Assembly (NCBI GenBank): GCA_016401345.1
Contig: JAEACG010000003.1
Coordinates: 248,001 to 312,000, forward strand
Length of the DNA stretch: 64,000 nucleotides
Reading direction: 5' to 3'
Source: Fictibacillus nanhaiensis
GTDB taxonomy: Bacteria; Bacillota; Bacilli; Bacillales; Fictibacillaceae
In this document: positions 43,246 through 51,615 of the stretch, piece after piece
Numbering within the stretch: position 1 is the first letter of the stretch
Layout: each line of letters begins with the position of its first letter
Notes under the pieces: generated by a model
Databases searched by the model: none
What the model saw: the letters and a program-made list of their open reading frames with translations, nothing else
What the model was told of the DNA's origin: nothing
Made by a program: the position numbers and the translations under genes

Positions 43246-43791
43246 ATGATATATGTTATTCGGCACGGAGAAACGGATTTAAATAAAGAAAAAAGGCTGC
43301 AAGGTAGAATGGGACTTCCTCTAAATCAAGTTGGAATTACACAAGCTGAACGTTTAAGAGAACAGCTTAAAGATATAAGATTTAATCATGTCTTTTCTTC
43401 TCCACAAGAACGGGCCATTCAGACAGCTGAGATAGCAACTGGGAGAAAGGTTAGTATCGACAGCAGACTTGACGTTTTTGACCTAGGAGAAGCCGATCAC
43501 TTGAAGAAAAGCGAAGTCATATTTGATGGATTTATTCCTGATTCTAATCGATACAAAGGAGTAGAAAATATCAATAGTTATGTAGAACGCATTTTTAGCT
43601 TCTTACGCGAAATAGAAGTTAGTTATCAACCAGATATGCATATTCTCCTTTCTGGACACAGATGTACAACAGGATGCATTGGAGCTTATTTTCAAGGGAT
43701 CCCACAAGATAGAAATCTTTTAAAATATTCATCTGATAATGGACAGTATAAGACATATACATTTAAGAAATCTACACATCATGCACAGTAA
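43246..43791 (+). CDS. Histidine phosphatase superfamily (phosphoglycerate mutase-like) protein
   Basis: A 181-residue cytosolic phosphatase. The phospho-acceptor motif is IRHGETDLNKEKRLQGRMGLPLN at the very N-terminus, FSSPQERAIQTAEIA follows, and the second His lies in LLSGHRCTTGCIGAYF. The core acid motif is less typical (DLGEADHLKKSEV). The substrate is unknown; relatives act on small phosphorylated metabolites. The ATG at 43246 has AAGGAGATAGGGAG upstream. Confidence 0.85.
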   Translation: MIYVIRHGETDLNKEKRLQGRMGLPLNQVGITQAERLREQLKDIRFNHVFSSPQERAIQTAEIATGRKVSIDSRLDVFDLGEADHLKKSEVIFDGFIPDSNRYKGVENINSYVERIFSFLREIEVSYQPDMHILLSGHRCTTGCIGAYFQGIPQDRNLLKYSSDNGQYKTYTFKKSTHHAQ

Positions 43792-43820
43792 AAAAGGACC
43801 CTGTTGAAGGGTCCTTTTAA
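43791..43820. terminator. Terminator of the histidine phosphatase gene
   Basis: AAAAGGACCCT-gttga-AGGGTCCTTTT; it can serve both strands. Confidence 0.85.
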
Positions 43821-43835
43821 CGTTGTCCTTGTATG

Positions 43836-44783
43836 TTAATAAGCTCCCAAACTCTCAGGACTCGGATACACATATGGATCCTTGAGTGGCTTGATTTTTT
43901 CTAAGGATTCAACCTCTACTAAGGGCAGACGGACTTTGTTCAATTCTGTTTCGTCAATGGTTCCTGTTACGGTGTACCATTCATCTTCTTTAAGCTTGGA
44001 TACCCCATCGCCTTCAATGATGGTTCCATATACCACGGCATCTGCACTACAGCAGTTCATGGAAAAGCGTGCAATAACGGCTTGATTCTCACTCATTCCG
44101 TCTTCACGATACACGAATCCAGTAGTCTCTATTTCTTTTCCTTTAAACTTATCAAGGTAGATATCCAAAACAGTCATCGTGTCCAGATAGTGATCAAATG
44201 TTACTTTCACTTTATCCTTCGCCAACTGTTCTTTTCCGAACTTTTTATAGTACGCCGTAACATCATACGTTTCGACCGGATTTTCTTCCTTAACGTTCTT
44301 TTCCATCTCTTTAATGTAACCTTCCGGATCATCTAAATAGGCTTCCACATCAATATTCTGTGTAGTGGTTACTTTACCTTCTTCCGTTTTCTGAGCTGGC
44401 TTAGCATACAGTCCCGTTCCGTAACGAATGCCACGCTTTTCCGCGACTGAGCTGTCCATCGCTTTTTCTGGAATCATGAAACCTGTAAGAAGAGGGATCA
44501 CAAATATCATATAGATAAAGAAATGCTTGAGCGGCCTTCCCTTTGGTGTGTGATCCACACCACATCCGCATGCATCATCATGTTGTTCATCAGATCGTCT
44601 AAAGAACTGCATCACACCTAAAATTCCTAAGATGCCGATCGCAAAATAGACAAAGATATGCATTTTCGGTGCAACATAATAATTCAACTTCCCTGTTGTG
44701 ATTAATCCAATCAGCAGGAGCATGAAACCGATTAAGATGATACCTCTTAAGTACGTGTGAAAATCTCGACTCTCTTTGTTCAT
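43836..44783 (-). CDS. ycgQ: TIGR03943/DUF1980 protein YcgQ
   Basis: A 315-residue membrane protein. Two N-terminal helices (about residues 14-32 and 41-60) are followed by a Cys/His loop (QHDDACGCGVDHTPKG), another helix, and a large outside domain ending in FSMNCCSADAVVYG and WYTVTGTIDE. It always pairs with a YcgR-type permease, which is so here (18 bases apart). The role is not established. The Zur-like operator ahead of the pair and the metal-type residues point to zinc or another soft metal. Confidence 0.88.
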   Translation of the reverse strand: MNKESRDFHTYLRGIILIGFMLLLIGLITTGKLNYYVAPKMHIFVYFAIGILGILGVMQFFRRSDEQHDDACGCGVDHTPKGRPLKHFFIYMIFVIPLLTGFMIPEKAMDSSVAEKRGIRYGTGLYAKPAQKTEEGKVTTTQNIDVEAYLDDPEGYIKEMEKNVKEENPVETYDVTAYYKKFGKEQLAKDKVKVTFDHYLDTMTVLDIYLDKFKGKEIETTGFVYREDGMSENQAVIARFSMNCCSADAVVYGTIIEGDGVSKLKEDEWYTVTGTIDETELNKVRLPLVEVESLEKIKPLKDPYVYPSPESLGAY

Positions 44784-44801
44784 CGTATCCTACCTCCCTT
44801 T

Positions 44802-45812
44802 CTATGCCACAAACTGATAAACCATCGTTACAGCAAATACAGTCAGCGTTATTAACCCCATTAACACAAAAACAAAACGCGTCTTAAAATAAGCAAACAT
44901 CATAAGCATGTTCTTCACATCAAGCATCGGTCCATAAACTAAGAACGCGATGATCGAACCTACTGTAAATGTGCTTCCGAATGATGCGGCGATAAAGGCA
45001 TCCGCCTCTGAACAAATGGATAGCAAGAAAGCGAGACCCATCATCAGACCTGTTGATGACCACTCATTGCCTCCGAGCGCCAAAAGGTCATTACGATTAA
45101 TGAATACTTGGAACATACTCGCTAAAAACGCACCAAAAATAAGGAACTTCCCAGTATCAAAGAACTCATCAGATGCGTGATACACCGTCTGTTTCCAGCG
45201 ACTCATCGTTAATCCATGTGAATGATCATGAGCTCCATGCTCTACGTGTGATCTGAGCTGGTCTTTATTGCGAAATACCCAATATACGATCAACCCAATG
45301 ATGATTGCCACAAGAAGTGCGAGTCCAATTCTTCCATAAACGACTGCCATATTGTTACGAAACGCATAAAAAGTGGATAGGATAACGACTGGGTTCACTA
45401 TAGGGACGGTTAATAGAAAAACCGTTCCAAGGTGCAGCGGAAGTCCTTTTTTGATTAAGCGTCTTACGACAGGTATGATCGCACACTCGCAGACTGGAAA
45501 AATCACTCCCATAAAGAGTACAACACCTATTCCTAAGAAGGGATTCTTTGGGATCAACCGTTGGATATGCTGTTCCGTTACAAACGTTTGAATTAGGGCT
45601 GAAACGAAAACTCCTAATAAGATAAAAGGAACCGCTTCTATTAAAATACTTAGAAACACCGTGTTCACATGCATGATGGAACTCGGAAAGTTATCAAATA
45701 CAGAATCATTTTTGATTTCTTCCATAAATAGAAAAGAAATAATAAAGATAGCTAGCAATAAGAGCCCTATCATTTCTTTTCTTATAATATCTCTTGTTGC
45801 GAGGTCCTTCAT
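44802..45812 (-). CDS. ycgR: Permease YcgR (DUF318 family)
   Basis: A 336-residue inner-membrane protein with about eight helices. The DUF318 permease signatures MGVIFPVCECAIIPVVRRLIKKGLP and LLTVPIVNPVVILSTFYAF lie in the first half. FLLSICSEADAFIAASF and FLVYGPMLDVKNMLM lie in the second, giving the two-fold repeat with a conserved Cys and Asp. The central cytosolic loop is His-rich (EHGAHDHSHG). It is first in the ycgR-ycgQ operon, with a Zur-like box in its promoter. Zinc movement is inferred. Confidence 0.9.
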   Translation of the reverse strand: MKDLATRDIIRKEMIGLLLLAIFIISFLFMEEIKNDSVFDNFPSSIMHVNTVFLSILIEAVPFILLGVFVSALIQTFVTEQHIQRLIPKNPFLGIGVVLFMGVIFPVCECAIIPVVRRLIKKGLPLHLGTVFLLTVPIVNPVVILSTFYAFRNNMAVVYGRIGLALLVAIIIGLIVYWVFRNKDQLRSHVEHGAHDHSHGLTMSRWKQTVYHASDEFFDTGKFLIFGAFLASMFQVFINRNDLLALGGNEWSSTGLMMGLAFLLSICSEADAFIAASFGSTFTVGSIIAFLVYGPMLDVKNMLMMFAYFKTRFVFVLMGLITLTVFAVTMVYQFVA

Positions 45813-45920
45813 CGTCTAACGCTCCTCTACTCCAACAGTTTAATTTATTTATATACTAGTTTCTTTATGAATGAAATCTAGTATTCTCGCTCAAAATTTA
45901 TAGTAATGCACCCTATATTT

Positions 45921-45948
45921 AATCGTAATTATTACGTTTTGTAAAGAG
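45921..45948 (-). promoter_or_regulatory. Zur-box operator within the ycgR-ycgQ promoter
   Basis: AATCGTAATTATTACGTTTT contains the palindrome CGTAAT-T-ATTACG, nearly identical to the Bacillus Zur consensus AAATCGTAATNATTACGATTT. On the minus strand it lies in the 17-19 bp spacer between TTTACA (45943-45948) and an AT-rich -10 (TTAAAT/AAATAT). Zn-Zur would therefore block the promoter. Confidence 0.72.
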
Positions 45949-45982
45949 AAAAAAAGAAACCAAGGTAGACTTACCCTTGGTT
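45946..45982 (-). terminator. Terminator overlapping the ykwC 3' end
   Basis: AACCAAGG (45958-45965) pairs with CCTTGGTT (45975-45982), and TCTTTTTTTC follows on the minus strand. The 5' arm includes the last sense codons and the loop contains the stop. Confidence 0.8.
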
Positions 45983-46840
45983 CGCTAAACGTTTATAAAG
46001 TGCATGTGTTCCGCTATCTTCTTCACCCATCTCAGCAAGCTCGTCATATAGCTTCTTTGCGAGTTGTAATCCTGGTGTCAATAATCCCATCTCTTCAGCT
46101 GATTTCAATGCGATGTTCATATCTTTTATAAAATGTTTCACATAAAAGCCAGGAGCAAAATCTCCTTTTAAGATTCTTGGTCCAAGATTGCTAAGGTTCC
46201 AGCTTCCTGCAGCACCAGATTCAATACTTTTCAGCACGTTATCTGGGTCTAATCCTGCTTTTTCTGCGTAAAGAATTGCTTCGCAAACACCCATCATACC
46301 TGAGGCGATCGCAATCTGATTACACATTTTCGTATGCTGACCAGATCCAGCTTTTCCTTGATAAACAACGTTCGTACCCATTTTAGAAAAGATCGGCTCC
46401 ATATCATGGAATGCTGATTCTGAACCGCCTACCATGATGGATAGTTTGGCATCTCTCGCACCGATATCACCGCCAGAAACGGGTGCATCAAGCGTTGCAA
46501 TATTTCGTTCAGCAGCCGTGCGTTCAATTTTTTGTGCCAGCTGTGGACTAGAAGTCGTCATATCGATTAAATAAGATCCTTCTTTGGCGTGAGCGACTAA
46601 CCCTTCTGCATTTAAGTAAACTTCTTCCACATCTTTCGGATATCCGACCATCGTGATGATCACATCACAGGTTTGGGCAATTTCTTTTGGTGTGTCTGCC
46701 CACTTAGCTCCTTTTTCAAGAAGATCTTCTGCTTTTGCTTTCGTTCTCGTATAAACATGGACTGGATAACCTGCATTCATCAAGTGACCGGCCATGCTTT
46801 TTCCCATTACACCTGTTCCGATAAATCCAACACTTTGCAA
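45971..46840 (-). CDS. ykwC: 3-hydroxyisobutyrate dehydrogenase-type oxidoreductase YkwC
   Basis: A 289-residue beta-hydroxyacid dehydrogenase. VGFIGTGVMGKSMAGHLMNAGYPV is the NAD(P) motif, LDAPVSGGDIGARDAKLSIMVGG the substrate motif, and GSGQHTKMCNQ holds the catalytic Lys near residue 170. Substrate is probably a small beta-hydroxy acid, but specificity cannot be read from the sequence. It starts at TTG 46840 after GGAGTGAGGAAG, with no ATG nearby. Confidence 0.88.
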   Translation of the reverse strand: MQSVGFIGTGVMGKSMAGHLMNAGYPVHVYTRTKAKAEDLLEKGAKWADTPKEIAQTCDVIITMVGYPKDVEEVYLNAEGLVAHAKEGSYLIDMTTSSPQLAQKIERTAAERNIATLDAPVSGGDIGARDAKLSIMVGGSESAFHDMEPIFSKMGTNVVYQGKAGSGQHTKMCNQIAIASGMMGVCEAILYAEKAGLDPDNVLKSIESGAAGSWNLSNLGPRILKGDFAPGFYVKHFIKDMNIALKSAEEMGLLTPGLQLAKKLYDELAEMGEEDSGTHALYKRLANQG

Positions 46841-46902
46841 ACTTCCTCACTCCTTTCACCCATTATAACGAAGAACAACGAAAATAAAAAAGACACCGCT
46901 TA

Positions 46903-47232
46903 TTAAGCGATGACCTCTCCTTGAAGAATGCGTTCGATCTTAAGTTGAGCTAGCTCATAATCCATATCTAGGTTTGTTAACATCGATAGCATGTCATCGT
47001 TAGAATGTCGTTTCAAAAGTTGATACAAGTTAGGCTTTCGTTTTTTGATCATCGTCATAATCTCGATAGTCGGTAACGTTCTGCCTGTTGGTTTAATACG
47101 TAAAAAAGAGCGGATGTATTGTGTGAAAGGGGGTATGGCCTCTACTGTATCTGGTACTGTGTCTAATAGCTCCTGAAGCTTCAATAATGAATCAATCAGT
47201 TCTTTGTTTCTTTCCACGAATTCGTCCCTCAT
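46903..47232 (-). CDS. Hypothetical helical protein
   Basis: A 109-residue, mainly helical, soluble protein (NKELIDSLLKLQELLDTVPD, IKKRKPNLYQLLKRHSNDDMLSMLTNL). The ribosome site ahead of ATG 47232 is weak (AAGAAAG). Codon use and the absence of an overlapping alternative support it as real. No family recognised. It lies just upstream of ykwC in the same direction, 62 bases away. Confidence 0.6.
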   Translation of the reverse strand: MRDEFVERNKELIDSLLKLQELLDTVPDTVEAIPPFTQYIRSFLRIKPTGRTLPTIEIMTMIKKRKPNLYQLLKRHSNDDMLSMLTNLDMDYELAQLKIERILQGEVIA

Positions 47233-47654
47233 CTTTCTTCGAATTTGTCTTACATTGTTAAAGTTTCGCTAGTTTAGGCAATTCATAGTAAGTATCGGCT
47301 GTTTCATAGAAAGTTTAGAGGGGTCTGACCCCACACAATTTATTTCCCACACGCATTTACTCCACACAGCTCTTAAGAGGATACTCCATTTATGATCATT
47401 CATTCTTATCTTTTCAAAATCTCGTTATCCACACAAACCTCCTATGCATCCAATCTTACTAGTCTTTCTCAATACCTTTTGACCTGTTTCTCTTCTTTTT
47501 ATGTGCAGCACGCACAGTCCTTTAGGTGTATCTTTCATTTTTCTCATAAGTCCACCCTACTGTTTATTCGTTTTCGTATTTACGCATCTGTATATAAATG
47601 GTAAATTGAACATGTCGACAAAGGGGTCCCGTATTACAGCAGGAGGTTTGGAAT
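47233..47654. other. Gene-free region with a GGGGTCTGACCCC palindrome
   Basis: No credible gene. A perfect 13-bp palindrome, GGGGTCTGACCCC (47320-47332), shares the GGTCTGACC core with the operator-like site at 4051. The remainder is AT- and T-rich, without an obvious promoter for the secreted protein downstream. Confidence 0.45.
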
Positions 47655-48389
47655 ATGAAAAAACATCTAGTTACTAGTGTTTTAGCATTCTGTCTCACAG
47701 CTTTTTCGGTACCAAGTGCTTTTGCTCAAAATCAGACTTCGTATAAAGATGAAATCCTAAGTATGCAGCCAGATTTAACATCAGCTGAGTTGCTTTCTAG
47801 TGTTCAGGCTATCGCAAAAAACACAGGAGATACAGAGGATGCACTTCTTAAAAAAATCTACGAAGAATTGAAACATGATCAAACAATGAGCAAGGAAGAA
47901 AAGCAACAAAGCGGTAAGGTTGGCACAATGGGTAGCAGCGGTGGAACCGTTTCTGTTGGACCTAGTTCAAAAGGAAACTTCTATTACACCGCATCTCAAA
48001 CGGCCTACATGAACCATGGACACGTGGGCATGTATTATTCGAGCGACGTCATTGTTGAATCTGTCCCTGAAACAGGTGTGAGGACGATCTCAACCACTTT
48101 ACGAAAAGTGGATCAAGGTGATGCACAAGTAAAATCTGTTACAACAAGCTCGACGAACCGTAATAATGCTGCAAACTGGGCATTTAGCCGTGTAGGCATT
48201 GACGCATATTCTTATAACTTCGTGACCAACCGTTCGACTTCACATATTGGTGATAAGAACTGTTCCAAACTGGTATGGTCGGCCTTTAAGTTAAATGGAA
48301 ACTTAGATTTAGACGTAGATGGCGGGTTAGGAGTATATCCTCGGGATGTCCGGGATGCGCCTGGCACACAGCTCGTCCGGAATATATAA
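47655..48389 (+). CDS. Secreted permuted papain-like amidase family protein (YiiX/DUF830 type)
   Basis: A 244-residue exported protein. Signal peptide MKKHLVTSVLAFCLT...AFA is cleaved near residue 24. A helical linker precedes the catalytic domain: GHVGMYYSSDVIVES supplies the His and GDKNCSKLVWSAFKLNG the Cys, the order of circularly permuted NlpC/P60 enzymes. The likely target is an amide or thioester in cell wall or lipid. AGGAGG precedes the ATG at 47655. It is followed by a terminator and a second exported protein gene. Confidence 0.78.
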   Translation: MKKHLVTSVLAFCLTAFSVPSAFAQNQTSYKDEILSMQPDLTSAELLSSVQAIAKNTGDTEDALLKKIYEELKHDQTMSKEEKQQSGKVGTMGSSGGTVSVGPSSKGNFYYTASQTAYMNHGHVGMYYSSDVIVESVPETGVRTISTTLRKVDQGDAQVKSVTTSSTNRNNAANWAFSRVGIDAYSYNFVTNRSTSHIGDKNCSKLVWSAFKLNGNLDLDVDGGLGVYPRDVRDAPGTQLVRNI

Positions 48390-48396
48390 AAATAAT

Positions 48397-48440
48397 AAGG
48401 CAATAAGGACGTAGAATTACGAACTTATTGCCTTGTTTTT
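48397..48440 (+). terminator. Terminator of the YiiX-like gene
   Basis: AAGGCAATAAG...CTTATTGCCTT followed by GTTTTTAT. It sits just before the next gene's ribosome site, so read-through may matter there. Confidence 0.75.
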
Positions 48441-48457
48441 ATAAGAAGGTGATTACA

Positions 48458-49660
48458 GTGAAAAAAATAATCTTCTTTTCATTATTGATGACTTTAATCG
48501 GTGGATTTTTATATAAAACGTACTGGAGTCAGAATCTCAGCGCTTCGCTTTCTATTGAGAATGAAGCGATCAAGCAAGAAAATTTTTTAACGGATAAGAA
48601 AGCAGTACTCTATTTTTCAACAACAGCGGATCAAGACATGGATGGAAAAGGAGTAAGCCTTGCCGTCTTTATTAATGACAAAGGTGAAGCGAATGCATTT
48701 AAGATGAAAGGCTTAGAACTCGGCAGTGTAGCTGCGAATCAAAATGAAGTTTTGTTAGTCGATAAAAATAAAATCCGTTTAGTCGGAGACACATATAAAG
48801 AGTTTGGTATGGATAAATCCCAGTATACGGGTGAAAGAACAGGATACTTGGAGAAAGAAAAATTGTACTTTACTGTTTTCAATACAGGTGTAGGTGCTAA
48901 CGGAGGGTATGATTCGAATATTCTTTATGGTAACAAGGAAGGCTTTCATAAAGAAAACATCCCCCATTACATCGCCGCTTCAGGATTAGATCAAGGTGAA
49001 ATTGTTGTGTTAACTCAAGATAATCAAAAGGAAGAGTTTCATATCAGAAAAGTGAAGTTGGCAAAGGACGAGATGAATACTCAAGATATTCTAAAAGTTA
49101 ACCATTCCAAAGAAACTGATTTTAGCAGCATGTCTCCAATCCTAAGCGATGATTTGTTTTACTATTTTGTGGGACAGAAAACGCTAGGAGAAGTTACAGA
49201 AACAATCGATTCAGATGTTGTGCTGTATCGGATCAATAAAAAAACGCAGACACAAGATGAGTTCATCCTTTCTTCTTATAGAAATGAAAAAAATATCACA
49301 GCGCACTACCCATTCAATATAAAAAACTCCGCTCACCTATATAACAACGTCTTTTACTACGCAAACGGTCTTGGTGAGGTATTTGCTTTTGACACAAAAA
49401 CCGAGAAAGTAAGCAAAAAATTCTCTATGAAAAACGTTCGAAAAGATGGAGTGAGGCATAACGAAGAGCTTTTCTATAAAGACGATCACCTTTACGTCGT
49501 AAGACATGATGAAAAGCTTAAAGAAAAATACTACATCGAACACTATTCCTTAACCGAGGGAAAGAAGATAGAGAATATGAATATCAACGGTTTAAACGAC
49601 ATCCTCAAATCAATCAAAGGCAAGTCTATCTATTCCTATGACTTTAAGATGCTGAAATAA
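48458..49660 (+). CDS. Exported beta-propeller-like protein of unknown function
   Basis: A 400-residue protein. An N-terminal signal anchor (KKIIFFSLLMTLIGGFLY) is followed by a beta-strand-rich outside domain made of repeated strand motifs such as VLLVDKNKIRLVGDTYKEFG, DVVLYRINKKTQ and VFAFDTKTEKVSKKFS. A propeller fold is likely. The GTG start at 48458 has GAAGGTG seven bases upstream; the earlier ATG at 48428 lies inside the preceding terminator. No enzyme motif seen. Confidence 0.65.
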   Translation: MKKIIFFSLLMTLIGGFLYKTYWSQNLSASLSIENEAIKQENFLTDKKAVLYFSTTADQDMDGKGVSLAVFINDKGEANAFKMKGLELGSVAANQNEVLLVDKNKIRLVGDTYKEFGMDKSQYTGERTGYLEKEKLYFTVFNTGVGANGGYDSNILYGNKEGFHKENIPHYIAASGLDQGEIVVLTQDNQKEEFHIRKVKLAKDEMNTQDILKVNHSKETDFSSMSPILSDDLFYYFVGQKTLGEVTETIDSDVVLYRINKKTQTQDEFILSSYRNEKNITAHYPFNIKNSAHLYNNVFYYANGLGEVFAFDTKTEKVSKKFSMKNVRKDGVRHNEELFYKDDHLYVVRHDEKLKEKYYIEHYSLTEGKKIENMNINGLNDILKSIKGKSIYSYDFKMLK

Positions 49661-49712
49661 AAAAATGTGAGTCTAGAACTTATTCAAGTTCCAGGCTCAC
49701 ATTTCTTTTTAT
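49661..49712. terminator. Bidirectional terminator overlapping the MFS gene 3' end
   Basis: AAATGTGAGtCTaGAACTT...AAGTTCcAGgCTCACATTT. The minus-strand 5' arm encodes the last residues of the transporter. Confidence 0.8.
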
Positions 49713-51029
49713 TTTCACTCGATAAATAACAATGGCGATAATGACGAGAATCGTATACACAATAAACACATTTCGATAGATGGCATCTAACGCCATTCCT
49801 TGCTGGCCCTCAATTAAGAGTCCTGCAACGGCCACACCCAGCGCTCCTCCGAAAAATTGCACAAGCTGAAGCATGCCCATTCCAGAACCTACTTCATCCT
49901 CGCTTAATATTCTAGAGTTTTCATTAGCCAAGCTTGACGTTAAGCTAGAAAATCCGATGCTCGTAAACATGTAAAAGATCGCTGTCAGATAGAATGCTTT
50001 TGTTGCAAAAAGTGAAAACAGTACGACGGACACCAACAGTGCCACAAGCCCCGTTCGCATGACAGGCAGGTTTCCAAATCGATCAATCCACCGTCCCACG
50101 TAAATAGCGGCTAATGCGGAAAGCATGGCACCTGGAAAAATAACAAACCCAATCGTAGCTGGTTCTTTTCCGAATAGATTCGACAACATGACCGGCATCA
50201 CGAACAACAGTGCAAAATGGGTCATGAACGCAATAAGTCCGATGATTAAGAGCGACACATAAAGCGTGTTCTTAAACAAACTCACACGAATAAACGGATC
50301 TTCCTTTTTCTTTGAATAGAACACGAGAGTGCCAAAGAAAAGTACACTCAAGCCCAACAAGTACCAAGAAAACGAAGAAAGATAGAGTAATAATGAGGTT
50401 ACGCCACCACCTGTTAACAGTGCGCCAACAAAGTCGAACGAGCCCTCCCTTTTTTGTTCAACAGGCAGATAGACCTTAAATACTGGCAGCAACAGCAATA
50501 CAAGGCCTGTTACGATAAAAAGAAAGTTCCATCCTAACAACTGTGTGATACCGCCTCCGATAACAGGTCCTAACCCGAAGCCAAGAGATGCGGCAGATGA
50601 GATCAACGACATGGCGCGTCCTCGTCTTGAAATCGGAATATACCTCGTGGCAAGCACCATGCCTAGCCCTGGCACCGCACCCGCTCCCATCGCCTGAACC
50701 ATACGACTGATCAATACAAACTCAAAACTATTTGAAAAGTACCCGATGATAGACGCGAGCCCTAAGATGATGACACCTGTAAATAATAATCTTCCAATCG
50801 GTATAAAATCTGACAACCTACTGAATGTGATCGTCGATAAGGCAAACACGATCGAATAGCCTGAAACAATCCATGATCCTGCAGTTGGACTCAGATCAAA
50901 TTCCGAGATAACACTCGGTAACGCTACATTAAACATCGTCGTGTTCATGACAACAAGCCATACTGTTAGACTCCATAATGGAATGATCCGGTTCTCCTGA
51001 ATCGTTCCATAGCCTTCCTCTTTAGCCAT
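49680..51029 (-). CDS. MFS multidrug/tetracycline-type efflux transporter (DHA2-like)
   Basis: A 449-residue inner-membrane transporter with about 14 helices. WLVVMNTTMFNVALPSVISEF opens TM1, the motif-A-like loop reads FSRLSDFIPIGRLLFTG, and motif C appears as SLGFGLGPVIGGGITQLLGWNFLF in TM5. This plan is that of proton-drug antiporters such as TetL/QacA relatives. Substrate unknown. GAAGGTGA precedes the ATG at 51029. No TetR or MarR regulator is adjacent. Confidence 0.85.
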   Translation of the reverse strand: MAKEEGYGTIQENRIIPLWSLTVWLVVMNTTMFNVALPSVISEFDLSPTAGSWIVSGYSIVFALSTITFSRLSDFIPIGRLLFTGVIILGLASIIGYFSNSFEFVLISRMVQAMGAGAVPGLGMVLATRYIPISRRGRAMSLISSAASLGFGLGPVIGGGITQLLGWNFLFIVTGLVLLLLPVFKVYLPVEQKREGSFDFVGALLTGGGVTSLLLYLSSFSWYLLGLSVLFFGTLVFYSKKKEDPFIRVSLFKNTLYVSLLIIGLIAFMTHFALLFVMPVMLSNLFGKEPATIGFVIFPGAMLSALAAIYVGRWIDRFGNLPVMRTGLVALLVSVVLFSLFATKAFYLTAIFYMFTSIGFSSLTSSLANENSRILSEDEVGSGMGMLQLVQFFGGALGVAVAGLLIEGQQGMALDAIYRNVFIVYTILVIIAIVIYRVKIKRNVSLELE

Positions 51030-51126
51030 TCGTTCACCTTCTTTCTCTTCTCTAATTCTCTTCTCTAATTCTCTTTTCTAATAGAAAGGTTGCTATTAAG
51101 CTTTTTTATTATTCACTTCATTGAAG

Positions 51127-51380
51127 GTTGATTGAAGTGGAAGATGCGAGACTCCTACGGGACGAGCGGTCAGTCTGAAAAGTGGAAGTGGCTCGTTCAG
51201 CCCCGACCAGCAGAAGATGAATGGGCTATGAAGGCGCACTTTGCCTTATTGACCGTTCAACTTTTGACCTCGAGGGGCTAGCCACTGCAACTAGACAGGT
51301 GGAGACTCCTAATGGCGCGTAGCGGCAGGAGGCTTACCGTTCGCCCCGTGGAAAGGGAGCATCTGCAACGGAAATCAACT
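51127..51380. repeat. Palindromic element R7 with the same nested hairpin module as R6
   Basis: A 254-bp copy (GTTGATT...AATCAACT). The nested segment occupies 51174-51298, again flanked by CAG, and is about 85-90% identical to that of R6. Several changes keep pairing: AAATGG/CCATTT in R6 is GAATGG/CCGTTC here. It lies upstream of vpr. The flank at 51044-51080 also has TTCTCTAATTCTC direct repeats. Confidence 0.75.
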
Positions 51381-51615
51381 ACTTTCAAGAACCACCACTT
51401 ACGCTAAAATAGCTTTCTCTAAAAACAATATTCCCATCTTATCATGGGTCTATAGAATTAGCGTTACGTTTTGCTCATGACGTTTTAAGGACAAAAGACC
51501 AACGCCTCAACTTCCAATATAAGGACCTATTATCTGTTTTTACCATGTGCTCAAGGGATTTAAACACAGCAGTAGAATATTACCGTGATATTAAAAATAA
51601 GGGGTGTACGATTGA

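Noticed and set aside
47392-47604. 70-residue plus-strand frame upstream of the YiiX-like gene
   Set aside because: It is Ser/Phe-rich from T-rich DNA, has no ribosome site and resembles no protein.
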